Source of the DNA: Lentisphaeria bacterium
Lineage (GTDB): Bacteria > Verrucomicrobiota > Lentisphaeria > Oligosphaerales > Oligosphaeraceae
Assembly: GCA_024405215.1 (NCBI GenBank)
Contig: JAKSPB010000012.1
Location: 1-64,000 of the forward strand
Direction: 5' to 3'
Length of the DNA stretch: 64,000 bases
A program made the translations under genes and the position numbers. Below are positions 24,027-32,862 of the stretch, piece after piece. The notes beneath the pieces were generated by a model, which was given only the letters and a program-made list of their open reading frames with translations, was not told the origin of the DNA and did no database searches. The stretch's first letter is position 1; the number at the start of each line of letters is the position of its first letter.

Positions 24027-24049
24027 GGAATTACATACTTAAGTTGCCT
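24027..24049 (-). repeat. Right terminal inverted repeat
   Basis: Reverse complement of the repeat at 22006-22028 with a single mismatch over 23 bp. It lies about 100 bp before the end of rsmB. Confidence 0.7.
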
Positions 24050-24145
24050 GCGTGTCCTGAGGCTGCGTTTTTTGAGACTTGCGCCTCGGGCACAGGACAA
24101 GTCCGTATCGTCAATCAATAACGGCAACTATAGGTATATAGTTCC

Positions 24146-25351
24146 CTATCGTTTGACCAGCCGGGCAGCGAAGGCGCCATCATGGCTTTCCGTGGGGTAG
24201 AGCTGCTGATGCCCTTCCAGGGAAAACTCCGGATGCTTTGCCAGGAATGCCTGGACCTGCAGGATATTCTCGTCATCTTCAATGGAACAGGTGCTGTAGA
24301 CCAACCGACCGCCGGCTTTGACCAGCTGGCAGGCGCCTTCCAGAATCTCCCGCTGAAGCTTGCAAAGCTTCTGCAAATGCGCAAGGGAGAAATTCCGGCG
24401 GACATCGGGACGCCGGCGGATGACACCGGTATTGGAGCATGGCACATCCAGCAGGACGCCGTCCAGCGACGCAGCTGGCAGCGTGGGATGGGCGGCATCC
24501 TGTACCTCGATGACGGCAATGGGACATCCGGCCAGATTTTCCCGCAGGCGGTCCAGCCGTCCAGGCGCGCTGTCGAAACTATAGAGCCGTCCCTGATCCC
24601 GGAGACGTTCGGCGATGGCGACGGATTTACCGCCTGGCGCGGCGCAGAGATCGCCAATGACTTCTCCCGGGCGTGGATCCAACAGGGATGGCGCCAGAAG
24701 CGTGGATGCGTCCTGCAGATAGTACTCCGCAGGCTGGAACTCCTCTGGGGATTCCTGCAGCGTGGCAGCGGCCTCTTCAAAGGCCATCGGCGAAGGCAGC
24801 GCAGCCAGGGAGCCACGGAGGCGAGCGGTAACAGTCGCCGGCTGCTGAAGCAGCGTGGCCAGTTGCGCCGTCCATTCCGCGCCGTGAGCGGCCTTCCAGC
24901 GTTCATAGAGTGCATCAGGCAGGTTGCACCGGATGGCCGGCGGCGCGTCTTTCAGCAGCGCCTCCAGCGCGACCGCATCGGGTGCCTCCCGAAGGAGCTT
25001 CCGGAGAACGGCGTTGACGAAACCGGCCGCCTCCCGGCCGCCCTGCTTCTTGGCGTGCTCCACCGCCAAATCCACGCAGGCAGGCGCAGGCAATCCGGAG
25101 AGAGCGTAGCATTCCGTCAAAGCCCATTCCAGCAGGAGCTGCATACGCGGTCTCAGGCGCTGGCAGCGTTTTTTCAGCAGCCAGGCGAAGCCGATGCGCT
25201 TTCGGTTCCAGGAGAACCAGAGGTTCTTCAGCAAAGGCGTGGCGTTGTCGGGAATCCCCGCGCCTGGTGCCGGCGGTGCGGCGGCCAGGGTCAGAAATTC
25301 CTGCATGGCACGCTGGGCGGCAGGAGCAGATTTGCTGTCGGGTGTGGTCAT
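24146..25351 (-). CDS. rsmB: 16S rRNA (cytosine-C5) methyltransferase, RsmB/NOP2/Sun type
   Basis: A 401-residue SAM-dependent enzyme expected to make m5C967 in 16S rRNA. The N-terminal part (to about 145) has the NusB-like helical fold seen in RsmB. The catalytic part has the SAM site DLCAAPGGKSVAIAE, the motif IV loop DVPCSNTGVIRRRPD and the motif VI cysteine in VYSTCSIEDDEN. A short perfect hairpin (AACTATA/TATAGTT, 24126-24143) lies just after the stop. It is divergent from the LysM gene across about 100 bp. Confidence 0.9.
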   Translation of the reverse strand: MTTPDSKSAPAAQRAMQEFLTLAAAPPAPGAGIPDNATPLLKNLWFSWNRKRIGFAWLLKKRCQRLRPRMQLLLEWALTECYALSGLPAPACVDLAVEHAKKQGGREAAGFVNAVLRKLLREAPDAVALEALLKDAPPAIRCNLPDALYERWKAAHGAEWTAQLATLLQQPATVTARLRGSLAALPSPMAFEEAAATLQESPEEFQPAEYYLQDASTLLAPSLLDPRPGEVIGDLCAAPGGKSVAIAERLRDQGRLYSFDSAPGRLDRLRENLAGCPIAVIEVQDAAHPTLPAASLDGVLLDVPCSNTGVIRRRPDVRRNFSLAHLQKLCKLQREILEGACQLVKAGGRLVYSTCSIEDDENILQVQAFLAKHPEFSLEGHQQLYPTESHDGAFAARLVKR

Positions 25352-25452
25352 TTTTCAGGAAGGAAATATAGTAATCAAAACTACCGGGACAATTCAGCAA
25401 TTGCCTCGGTCATGTCATTTGTCTTAATGTAACCATCCCGGGGGATTCCCTT

Positions 25453-26043
25453 ATGTTCAAGAAGATCTTTATTTCCATTTGTTCCGTCCTCGCCTTGAGC
25501 GCCGCCGCATTCGCCCAGCAGAAGCCCGCCGGCGCGCTCTCCGCCCAGCAAGTCATGACTGCGCTGGCAGGAATCCGTTCCGACATGACTCTGGCCCTTG
25601 ACGAAAACAAGCGCCTAACCTTGCGCGTCGAGGCCCTGGAGGAAGAACTCCAGAAGCGCGACGAGCAGATCCGCAATCTCCAGACCCAGTGCAACACCTT
25701 GGACCAGCAGCTCCAGTCCATGGAGACACGCATGAACCAGCGCATGAACGATGCCCAGAAGGAAATCCAGAAGAGCCTGGATGCCGACCAAAAGCGCAGG
25801 GCGGAGGATTTCAAGAACCTCGCCAAGGACATCAACAAGGAACTGCAGAAAGGAACTCCTTCCTCCACGCCGGCCAAGCCCGCCTGCCCCACCATCGAAC
25901 TGAAAATCGAATCCGGCGACACCCTTTCCTCCATCGCAAAAATCGCCGGATGCACGGTGAAGGAGATCATGGCGGTCAATCCCAAATTGAAATCCGCTGA
26001 CGACCTCCGTGTCGGACAGGTCATCCTGGTGCCCCAAAAGTAG
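25453..26043 (+). CDS. Exported coiled-coil protein with a C-terminal LysM domain
   Basis: A 196-residue protein with a signal peptide (MFKKIFISICSVLALSAAAFA, cleavage near AFA-QQ). A long coiled coil runs from about 45 to 125 (LDENKRLTLRVEALEEELQ onward). The C-terminal LysM domain (about 148-195) starts IESGDTLSSIAKIAG and ends DLRVGQVILVPQK. LysM domains bind peptidoglycan glycan chains, so this is probably a periplasmic wall-bound protein. It heads a rightward run that includes era. Confidence 0.88.
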   Translation: MFKKIFISICSVLALSAAAFAQQKPAGALSAQQVMTALAGIRSDMTLALDENKRLTLRVEALEEELQKRDEQIRNLQTQCNTLDQQLQSMETRMNQRMNDAQKEIQKSLDADQKRRAEDFKNLAKDINKELQKGTPSSTPAKPACPTIELKIESGDTLSSIAKIAGCTVKEIMAVNPKLKSADDLRVGQVILVPQK

Positions 26044-26044
26044 T

Positions 26045-26284
26045 ATGCTGACACAATTCGTACTTGCAAAGGACCCCGTGGACGCAGGAAAGACCTTGGT
26101 CGTTCCCGGCGTCAGCGAAATCCATGCCCTGGCGGAAAATGACGCCTACGCGACTTTGCTGGTTCTCCGTGGACCGGACGCAACTTTCCTGCGTGGCACT
26201 CTGGACGCACTCCATCTTCGCGCCCCGCTGGTGCTCTCTGCACAATCCAGCCAGGGTTCCCTGGATCCGAATTTCCTTTCCTAA
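26045..26284 (+). CDS. Small protein of unknown function
   Basis: A 79-residue protein that starts 1 bp after the LysM stop and ends 6 bp before era, so it is translationally packed in this operon. It reads like a small folded soluble domain (MLTQFVLAKDPVDAGKT near the start, then ATLLVLRGPDATFLRGTLDA), without membrane segments or motifs I recognise. The packing is the main evidence that it is a real gene. Confidence 0.6.
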   Translation: MLTQFVLAKDPVDAGKTLVVPGVSEIHALAENDAYATLLVLRGPDATFLRGTLDALHLRAPLVLSAQSSQGSLDPNFLS

Positions 26285-26290
26285 TTTCCC

Positions 26291-27232
26291 ATGGACGACA
26301 AGACGACGATAGAACAGACGCCGGAAGCAACGACCCTGCCTTTGGAAAAGGGCCATACAGGCTACGTGGCACTGCTGGGGCGCCCCAACACGGGCAAATC
26401 CACTTTTCTGAACACCGTTCTGGGATGCCATCTGGCGGCAGTCTCCTCCAAGCCCCAGACGACTCGAAAATCCATGCTGGGAATCTACAACGATGCGGAG
26501 GCCCAGATCATCTTCCTGGATGCGCCTGGCGTGCATCCCTCGAAACTGGCCATTGACGAAGCCATGTCCGATTCCGTCTCCAAGGTCCTGGAAGACGCGG
26601 ATGTAGTGGTCTGCCTGATTGACCCCACCCGTGCCCCCGGCGAGGAGGACGCCCTTGCGGCATCCTTGGCGGCATCCTGCAAGAAGCCCGTCCTTCTGGT
26701 GCTGAACAAATGCGATGTCAGCACCCAAGAACAGCGCCAGACCAGCCTGGCATTCTATCGCGAGTCCCTTCCTCAGGCGGAATCGCTGGAAATGACGGCG
26801 CTGGACGGCAGAAGCGCCAGCGGACTGATTTCCCGCCTGAAGGCATTGCTTCCCGTAGAGCTCTTCCTGTATGACCGGGAGGATGTCACGACCGTCTATG
26901 AGCGCGACATCGCAGCTGAACTGATCCGCGAATCCCTGCTGGAACTTCTTCGGGAAGAAATTCCCCACGCCATTGCCGTGACCATTGAGTCCTGGAAGGT
27001 CGACGGGCAGAACATTTCCATTGAAAGCACCCTGACCCTGGAACGCGAAGCCCACAAGGGCATCGTCATTGGCCAGGGCGGCAAAATGATCAAGGCCATT
27101 CGGCACAGCGCCGTGAAGAAATTGTCGGAGCTATGCGAAGGGGCGCGAATCGACTTGGCTCTTCGGATCCGTGTCGTTCCCAACTGGCGTAAACACAAGC
27201 AGTTCCTGAAAAAGATCAAGCTATGGGAGTAA
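26291..27232 (+). CDS. era: GTPase Era
   Basis: A 313-residue GTPase for 30S assembly that binds the 3' end of 16S rRNA. G motifs are GRPNTGKSTF (G1), DAPGVH (G3) and NKCD (G4). The C-terminal KH domain carries IVIGQGGKMIKAIRHSA. The length and order fit Era. Its last codons overlap an ATG (27223) that opens the frame leading into comF, and a 158-bp repeat begins 6 bp after the stop. Confidence 0.95.
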   Translation: MDDKTTIEQTPEATTLPLEKGHTGYVALLGRPNTGKSTFLNTVLGCHLAAVSSKPQTTRKSMLGIYNDAEAQIIFLDAPGVHPSKLAIDEAMSDSVSKVLEDADVVVCLIDPTRAPGEEDALAASLAASCKKPVLLVLNKCDVSTQEQRQTSLAFYRESLPQAESLEMTALDGRSASGLISRLKALLPVELFLYDREDVTTVYERDIAAELIRESLLELLREEIPHAIAVTIESWKVDGQNISIESTLTLEREAHKGIVIGQGGKMIKAIRHSAVKKLSELCEGARIDLALRIRVVPNWRKHKQFLKKIKLWE

Positions 27233-27238
27233 TCGGGC

Positions 27239-27396
27239 AAGGTAATTGCAAAAGTCGCTTTAGCCATTTTCCGCCCTTTCCGGCCATTTTTGTCCAAGGA
27301 CTTCGCGCCGTAAGAAACTACGGCTTGGCGCACTGGGGCAAAACCGCCTCGGAAATTCCTGGGAAACGCCTTCAAATGAACTTTTGCCATTACCTC
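27239..27396 (-). repeat. 158-bp dispersed repeat, copy 1
   Basis: The ends are inverted repeats (AGGTAATTGCAAAAGTC at the left, its near reverse complement GAACTTTTGCCATTACCTC at the right). The body aligns without gaps to copy 2 in reverse orientation (28587-28744) and to copy 3 (31966-32124). On the minus strand it is open for about 52 codons, ending in KMAKATFAIT; on the plus strand the frame that leads into comF is also open. It fills the junction between era and comF. Confidence 0.8.
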
Positions 27397-28104
27397 GCTC
27401 CTGTCATTCGCACCCTGGACACCCTGTTGTCGCCGCCGGTCTGTCCGGTCTGCGAAAAGCATCTTTCCGCGAATGACGCTCCCGGACGTCTTTGCGACTA
27501 CTGCGACGCAGCAACGCCAAGGCTTCCGGAGATGCGCTGCCGACTCTGTGGTGCGCCGCTGAACACGGCGCTGGAACTTTGCCGGGAATGCACGGCAGAA
27601 ACGCGTCCCTGGCTGGCGGGAACCTGCGCCTTTCCCTACGACGGCCCGGCCGGCGAATGGATCCGCGCCTATAAATACGGCCGCAAGACCGCATTGGCGC
27701 CTGTGCTGGCCCGGGAGATGGCGCTGGCTTGGAAAGCGCACGGCAAGTCGGTCCGCCCTGAAATCATCGTTCCCATCCCCCTGCACTGGCGCCGCCAGCG
27801 AGTTCGTGGCTTCAACCAGGCGGAGCTTCTGGCGCAATTCCTGGCCCCGCAGCTTGGCATGCGTTGTGTAAACGCGCTGAAACGCCGCTACGCCACCGCA
27901 CACCAGGCACGCCTGACGGAATCATCCCGCCTGAAGAATCTCCAGAAGGCATTCGTAGTTGTGGACGCAGAGGCCATCGCCGGAAAATCCGTCCTGGTGG
28001 TTGACGATGTCTTCACCACCGGCGCCACCTTCACGGCGGCCTGCCAGGCGCTGTTGGCCGGCGGCGCGGCGGAGACGGCTGTGCTGGCCATCGCCCGTGC
28101 GTAG
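27376..28104 (+). CDS. comF: ComF family phosphoribosyltransferase-like protein
   Basis: A protein of about 242 residues. The N-terminal part has two zinc-ribbon pairs (VCPVC and LCDYC, then CRLC and LCREC). The C-terminal phosphoribosyltransferase fold has IIVPIPLHWRRQRVRGFNQAELLA and the PRPP loop VLVVDDVFTTGAT. ComF proteins support DNA uptake during transformation in some bacteria; here the role is inferred. The chosen ATG (27376) lies inside the end of the 158-bp repeat. The frame also continues upstream through the whole repeat to ATG 27223, which overlaps the end of era, so the true N-terminus is uncertain. Confidence 0.85.
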   Translation: MNFCHYLAPVIRTLDTLLSPPVCPVCEKHLSANDAPGRLCDYCDAATPRLPEMRCRLCGAPLNTALELCRECTAETRPWLAGTCAFPYDGPAGEWIRAYKYGRKTALAPVLAREMALAWKAHGKSVRPEIIVPIPLHWRRQRVRGFNQAELLAQFLAPQLGMRCVNALKRRYATAHQARLTESSRLKNLQKAFVVVDAEAIAGKSVLVVDDVFTTGATFTAACQALLAGGAAETAVLAIARA

Positions 28105-28167
28105 GCAATAAATTCTTTTGAAAACCGTTTTTCTGAATACGCCCTGCAACATTCCCCCTCTTTCCCC

Positions 28168-28575
28168 ATGAAGCGATATTTTACCCTAATGGAAGTCATG
28201 ATCGCCGCGCTGGTACTGACCCTGAGCGCGGTGGCCACGCTTTCCATTGTGGGAACGAGCCGGGCGAATGTCCTGCGCGAGGAACGGCGCTGGTCCCGCG
28301 AACACTACATGACCAACGTAGTGGAGTTCTTCCTGGCGGTCGGCCCCAACGGCGAACTGCCTGCATGCCTGTTGCCGGAAGGCTGGCACGCTACCTGCGA
28401 GTTGTATGATCTTGACGACGGCCTTCCGGAAGCCGCCCTGGAGTCTATCCAGGAATGGCGTCTGGGCGAATTCCACATCCAGCTCTTCGACAAAGAGGGG
28501 AACATGGTAAACGAGCAGTTCATCCGGAAACTCCTCAAGGAAGAGGATCTGGGATACGGCACCATGGGAGGCTGA
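28168..28575 (+). CDS. GspI-like minor pseudopilin
   Basis: A 135-residue prepilin-type protein: a very short leader MKRY is followed by FTLMEVMIAALVLTLSAVA, with the Glu at position 5 of the mature protein, then a small soluble domain. Size and position ahead of GspJ- and GspK-like genes suggest the GspI/PilV role at a pseudopilus tip. The residue before the predicted cleavage site is Tyr, not Gly. The stop is 2 bp before the next ATG. Confidence 0.75.
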   Translation: MKRYFTLMEVMIAALVLTLSAVATLSIVGTSRANVLREERRWSREHYMTNVVEFFLAVGPNGELPACLLPEGWHATCELYDLDDGLPEAALESIQEWRLGEFHIQLFDKEGNMVNEQFIRKLLKEEDLGYGTMGG

Positions 28576-28577
28576 AG

Positions 28578-29420
28578 ATGGCACGTGAGGTAATTGCAAA
28601 AGTCCATTGGGAGGCACTTTTCAGGGATGTCCGAGGCAGTTTGCTTCAAGTACGACAAGACGTAGCCACTTACGGCGCGAAGCACTTGGAGCAAAATGAC
28701 CGGGAAGCGCGAAAAGTGGCCAAAGCGACTTTTGCCATTACCTCGCGTAGATACTTCACCTTCCTGGAACTGGCCATCGCCCTCTCCATCCTCATGGTCG
28801 TCTCCTTGGCGCTCTACGCTTATTCCCACGGCGTCTCCCAAAGCTGGTCGCAAATGGTCAAAGAAAAGAACCGCTTCCAGGAAATGCTGAACCTGGACCG
28901 CACCATCGACGCCGTCCTCGCCAACGCCGTGCCCTTCACCTGGAAAAGCGATGACGCCATCAACGAGGACGGATCCTTCCCCTTTATCGTCGCGGAATAC
29001 AATTCCCTGCGCTTGGCATACCTCCATGACCTCCACGATTCCGTAGAAGGCGCACTCCGCTTCGCAGAATTCGTCGTGAAGGATGAAAATCTCTATCTGA
29101 CCTACTCCGACAGGCCTTTCTACCAATGGGGAGACCTTGGGGGGCGGGACCAGACGGTCCTGCTGGCCGAAAATGTCCGCCAAATCACATTCTCCTATCT
29201 GGATTGGTCCGCCGATGAGGACGACAATTGGGAAAACCGCGCCCTCTGGCTGGATGAGTGGGAGACCGAGGACTCCGGACGCATGGATGCGCCGCTGGCC
29301 ATCATCATGACCGTGGAATGGACGGATGGACGCCAGGAAAGCTGGATGCGCCGGACCATGGGAAACTCCTATCGGGAACGCTTCGGAAAATGGACTCCGC
29401 TGGACGAAGATAAGCGATGA
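28578..29420 (+). CDS. GspJ-like minor pseudopilin with a repeat-encoded N-terminus
   Basis: ATG 28578 has GGGAGG six bases upstream and sits two bases after the previous stop, so it is a strong start. From codon 4 to about codon 56 the protein is encoded by the 158-bp repeat (VIAKVHWEAL ... ARKVAKATFAIT). Only then comes the prepilin signal RRYFTFLELAIALSILMVV and a soluble domain of about 200 residues. A pseudopilin leader of about 59 residues is abnormal. A GTG at 28716 with GGGAAG upstream could give a 13-residue leader instead. The original leader was probably MAR-RRY-like. It overlaps the next gene by ATGA. Confidence 0.72.
   Translation: MAREVIAKVHWEALFRDVRGSLLQVRQDVATYGAKHLEQNDREARKVAKATFAITSRRYFTFLELAIALSILMVVSLALYAYSHGVSQSWSQMVKEKNRFQEMLNLDRTIDAVLANAVPFTWKSDDAINEDGSFPFIVAEYNSLRLAYLHDLHDSVEGALRFAEFVVKDENLYLTYSDRPFYQWGDLGGRDQTVLLAENVRQITFSYLDWSADEDDNWENRALWLDEWETEDSGRMDAPLAIIMTVEWTDGRQESWMRRTMGNSYRERFGKWTPLDEDKR
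28587..28744 (+). repeat. 158-bp dispersed repeat, copy 2 (inside a coding frame)
   Basis: It runs from GAGGTAATTGCAAAAGTC (28587-28604) to GCGACTTTTGCCATTACCTC (28725-28744). Its reverse complement aligns closely along its whole length with copies 1 and 3. In this orientation the repeat is open throughout and is read as the N-terminus of the pseudopilin. Confidence 0.85.
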
Positions 29421-30421
29421 ACAGAAATGCTTCCAACAATCAGCGCGGAATGGCCCTCCTGATGGTCCTGGGCGTCCTCTCCACCACACTCGTGCTTATC
29501 GCGCATCTGATGATGATTGCGGAGATTGTCTCCAAAGAAGCCTACGAAATCTCCACCAAGGGCCTGATGCGCTATCAGGCGGAATCCGCCGCCGACACCG
29601 CATTCTGGATGCACCTCACCGACAGACGGCTCTTCTCCGACCGGACGCTAGGGCAGACGGCAGACGACGACTACCGCGTCTCCGAAGACTTCGAGCCATG
29701 GATGTTGGATGGACGCCCACATGAGTTCGACGAAGGACGGTGCGTGGTCTATCTGAACTCCGGCGAAAGCGGCATCCGCGTAGACAATCTGGAAACCCTG
29801 AAAGACGGCTTGAACTCGGTGGACGACGCGGACCTCATCACCGATATCGACATGTTGATCGATGCCTACAAGGACTACACCGATACGGACGACCTGACCA
29901 ATCTCAATGGCTATGAGAAAGCCGACTACGAGGCGGACGGCTTCTATACCCTGCCCCGCGATGGCGCCATGGAGTTCAAAGCCGAACTCTACTGGCTACC
30001 GGGATGGCAGGATGTGGTAACAGAGGAAATCGCCACGCTCCCGCCGATGAAAATCAGCTACAACTACGGGCGGAACAAGAAGACATCCGTCTTCTCCGCC
30101 ACAGACCGGCAAATCTGCAGTCTACTGGGCATTGACGAAAATTCCGGCGAATTCCAGACGATCAAGGAAGCCATAAAACGCTGGCTGGAAGAAGGCATCC
30201 CCTTAGATGAATCCCTGGACGGCGATCTCCTGATATCGCTGCAGAACGAGTTCAATTTCACCGAGGCCGGAGTGGCCGTGGTGGAGGCCAACGCATACGA
30301 CGGCCAGAAGGAGATCATGTCCGGTTATCGTATAGTACGCGAAGCTAAAATTTCCTCAAAAACATTCTTCGCCGATTCCCGCAAGCAATGCCTGTCTATC
30401 TGGGAACGGAAGTGGCGATAG
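29417..30421 (+). CDS. GspK-like minor pseudopilin
   Basis: A 334-residue protein that starts at an ATGA overlap. The leader MNRNASNNQRG is followed by MALLMVLGVLSTTLVLIAHL, the GspK/PilX-type hydrophobic helix with no Glu at position 5, as expected for GspK. Then comes a large acidic soluble domain (NLETLKDGLNSVDDADLI...). It completes a GspI-J-K-like tip set. No secretin, ATPase or platform gene accompanies it, so it must use machinery encoded elsewhere. Confidence 0.75.
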   Translation: MNRNASNNQRGMALLMVLGVLSTTLVLIAHLMMIAEIVSKEAYEISTKGLMRYQAESAADTAFWMHLTDRRLFSDRTLGQTADDDYRVSEDFEPWMLDGRPHEFDEGRCVVYLNSGESGIRVDNLETLKDGLNSVDDADLITDIDMLIDAYKDYTDTDDLTNLNGYEKADYEADGFYTLPRDGAMEFKAELYWLPGWQDVVTEEIATLPPMKISYNYGRNKKTSVFSATDRQICSLLGIDENSGEFQTIKEAIKRWLEEGIPLDESLDGDLLISLQNEFNFTEAGVAVVEANAYDGQKEIMSGYRIVREAKISSKTFFADSRKQCLSIWERKWR

Positions 30422-30520
30422 GATAGGGCCAGGCGGTACCATATTATTTTTTGGCCCGTAGATGCCCGTGGCTTGCGCATCGGGAGCATGATAGACGAGT
30501 TAGGCCCCCCGCAGCCGTGA

Positions 30521-30654
30521 CGGCGCACATTGCGCCGATTGGGCCAGAATCCATGGAAAAATGCGGCATTCCCCCGCCAGCGACGGCGGGACCGTCCCCC
30601 TACTGCGAAAAGCGACGGCGGGACCGTCATGTGCGCGGCGATTCCATCGCCGCG
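30521..30654. repeat. Cluster of short GC-rich hairpins and an 18-bp direct repeat
   Basis: In the 332-bp gap between convergent genes there are CGGCGCA/TGCGCCG (30521-30537), two identical copies of AGCGACGGCGGGACCGTC (30579-30596 and 30611-30628, each able to pair GACGG with CCGTC), and CGCGGCGA/TCGCCGCG (30634-30654). No credible gene is present. This looks like a small REP-type cluster. Confidence 0.55.
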
Positions 30655-30692
30655 ACTACCAACCGCGAAACCGGAAGGCCGCAGCAAGCAAC

Positions 30693-30730
30693 AAAAAAAC
30701 GCCGACTCCCGCAAGGGAACCGGCGTTTTC
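30693..30730 (-). terminator. Rho-independent terminator of gapA
   Basis: Read leftward, ACGCCGGTTCCC and GGGAGTCGGCGT form a stem with one mismatch around TTGC, followed by a T-run (A-run 30693-30699 on the plus strand). It starts about 24 bp after the gapA stop. Confidence 0.85.
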
Positions 30731-30753
30731 CGTATCAGGCTATTTCAGCAAGA

Positions 30754-31866
<1,113 letters not shown>

Positions 31867-31868
31867 CT

Positions 31869-31898
31869 AATATAATCCTTGTTTTCCGCACGACACAA
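31869..31898 (-). promoter_or_regulatory. Probable sigma-70 promoter of gapA
   Basis: On the minus strand TTGTGT (31898-31893) and TATATT (31874-31869) are 18 bp apart, about 75 bp upstream of the gapA start. The plus strand also reads TATAAT at 31871-31876, so the direction is not certain from the boxes alone. Confidence 0.45.
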
Positions 31899-31965
31899 GA
31901 TTTATGAAAAGTTTTGCGGAAAACAGGCCAAATCTGGACGATTTTGGACAAACACGAATAGGCTT

Positions 31966-32124
31966 GGGGAAATTGCAAAAGTCGCTTTGGTCACTTTTCG
32001 CGCTTTCCGGCCATTTTGCTCCAAGCGCTTCGCGTCATAGTGGACTACGCCTTGTCGCACTTGAAGCAAACTTTCTCGGAAATCCCTGGGAGGTGCCTTT
32101 ACTATGGACTTTTGCAATTTCTTC
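31966..32124 (-). repeat. 158-bp dispersed repeat, copy 3
   Basis: It runs from GGGGAAATTGCAAAAGTCGC to ATGGACTTTTGCAATTTCTT, in the same orientation as copy 1. It is one base longer than copies 1 and 2 near the ATG-bearing end. It lies between the gapA promoter and the 3' end of a lipoprotein gene (stop at 32128), so no gene start is affected here. The minus-strand frame ending KVTKATFAIS is still open. Confidence 0.82.
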
Positions 32125-32127
32125 AAG

Positions 32128-32826
32128 CTACTCCGCGCGGAAGGAAAAGAACTGATTCAAGCCTTCGCAGCCCGTGAATCCCACGTAGTAGCTCTTCGGC
32201 CAGTCGGTATCGAGCAGGCATCCGAAGGTGTTTCCCTCGCAGCCCATGACCATCATGACCCCACGGGAAGTGAACTGGAGCTGTGCGGTAAGATTGTATT
32301 TCCGGCCTTTTTCCAAGTCCAGATTCAGATAGCCCAGCTTTCGCCAAGAAGGCTTGCCGTCCTGGAAGTAATGGTGCCAGAGGTTGATGCCCTTGTCATA
32401 GACCACGACTTCTAGATGTTCGCCATAGACTTCGGGCAGTTCCGGCGCGATGACCAGAAGCGGCGCCATGCTGTCAACGAAGGCGCATTCCAGAGTGAAC
32501 TTGCGATTTCCCTGGAAGGGTTGTTTCAAAAGCATGCTGACGTAGAGTTCCCCCCAACGCCCCTGCATTTTCTTGGAATCGGTCACACAGAGATCGGAAG
32601 AGACGTAGTTCTCGATGTGGTCTGCGCACTGCACCCAATGGCTGCTCTCTTCCCAACGGGGACTTCTTACCAGCTGCCATTCGTCGGCATTCCATTTTCC
32701 CTCGCCAAACTCGCAGGAGTAGAGCGCCTTCGGCGTCTGCGACGGCTGCTGTGCTTCAGGACGCACATGGGAGCAGCCGGCAAGGAAGAGGACAAAGGAA
32801 AAAAAGAGAAGGCTTTTCTTCAACAT
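32128..32826 (-). CDS. Lipoprotein, possible lectin-like domain
   Basis: A 232-residue predicted lipoprotein: MLKKSLLFFSFVLFLAGC ends in a clear lipobox. The body is beta-rich with many aromatic residues (EFGEGKWNADEWQLV, VSMLLKQPFQGNRKF, FHCEGNTF-like strands). It resembles the concanavalin-like beta-sandwich modules that accompany sugar hydrolases, but I cannot name a family. It follows the GH31 gene by 36 bp in the same direction, which suggests a role in glycan binding at the membrane. Confidence 0.7.
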   Translation of the reverse strand: MLKKSLLFFSFVLFLAGCSHVRPEAQQPSQTPKALYSCEFGEGKWNADEWQLVRSPRWEESSHWVQCADHIENYVSSDLCVTDSKKMQGRWGELYVSMLLKQPFQGNRKFTLECAFVDSMAPLLVIAPELPEVYGEHLEVVVYDKGINLWHHYFQDGKPSWRKLGYLNLDLEKGRKYNLTAQLQFTSRGVMMVMGCEGNTFGCLLDTDWPKSYYVGFTGCEGLNQFFSFRAE

Positions 32827-32862
32827 GGTTGCAAAAGTGTTTTGTTGCTATTGTCGGACGGG

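Larger units (their letters stand above)
22006..24049. mobile_element. Segment bounded by 23-bp inverted repeats
   Basis: The left repeat (22006-22028, starting AGGCAATTTAAG and ending GTAATTCC) and the inverted right repeat (24027-24049) match at 22 of 23 positions. Between them lies one gene, the YceK/ankyrin-like lipoprotein, in DNA of roughly 48% G+C by hand count of sample lines against about 60% in ppdK. No transposase, integrase or clear target duplication is visible. It could be a cargo cassette moved in trans, a decayed element, or a gene flanked by a dispersed repeat. Confidence 0.5.

Noticed and set aside
23804-24121. Open frame of 105 codons near the right inverted repeat
   Set aside because: It runs through degenerate tandem units, lacks a ribosome site and shows no domain; treated as non-coding.
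32827-32840. TTGCAAAAGTG as a fourth end of the 158-bp repeat
   Set aside because: Only about ten bases match and no body of the repeat follows.
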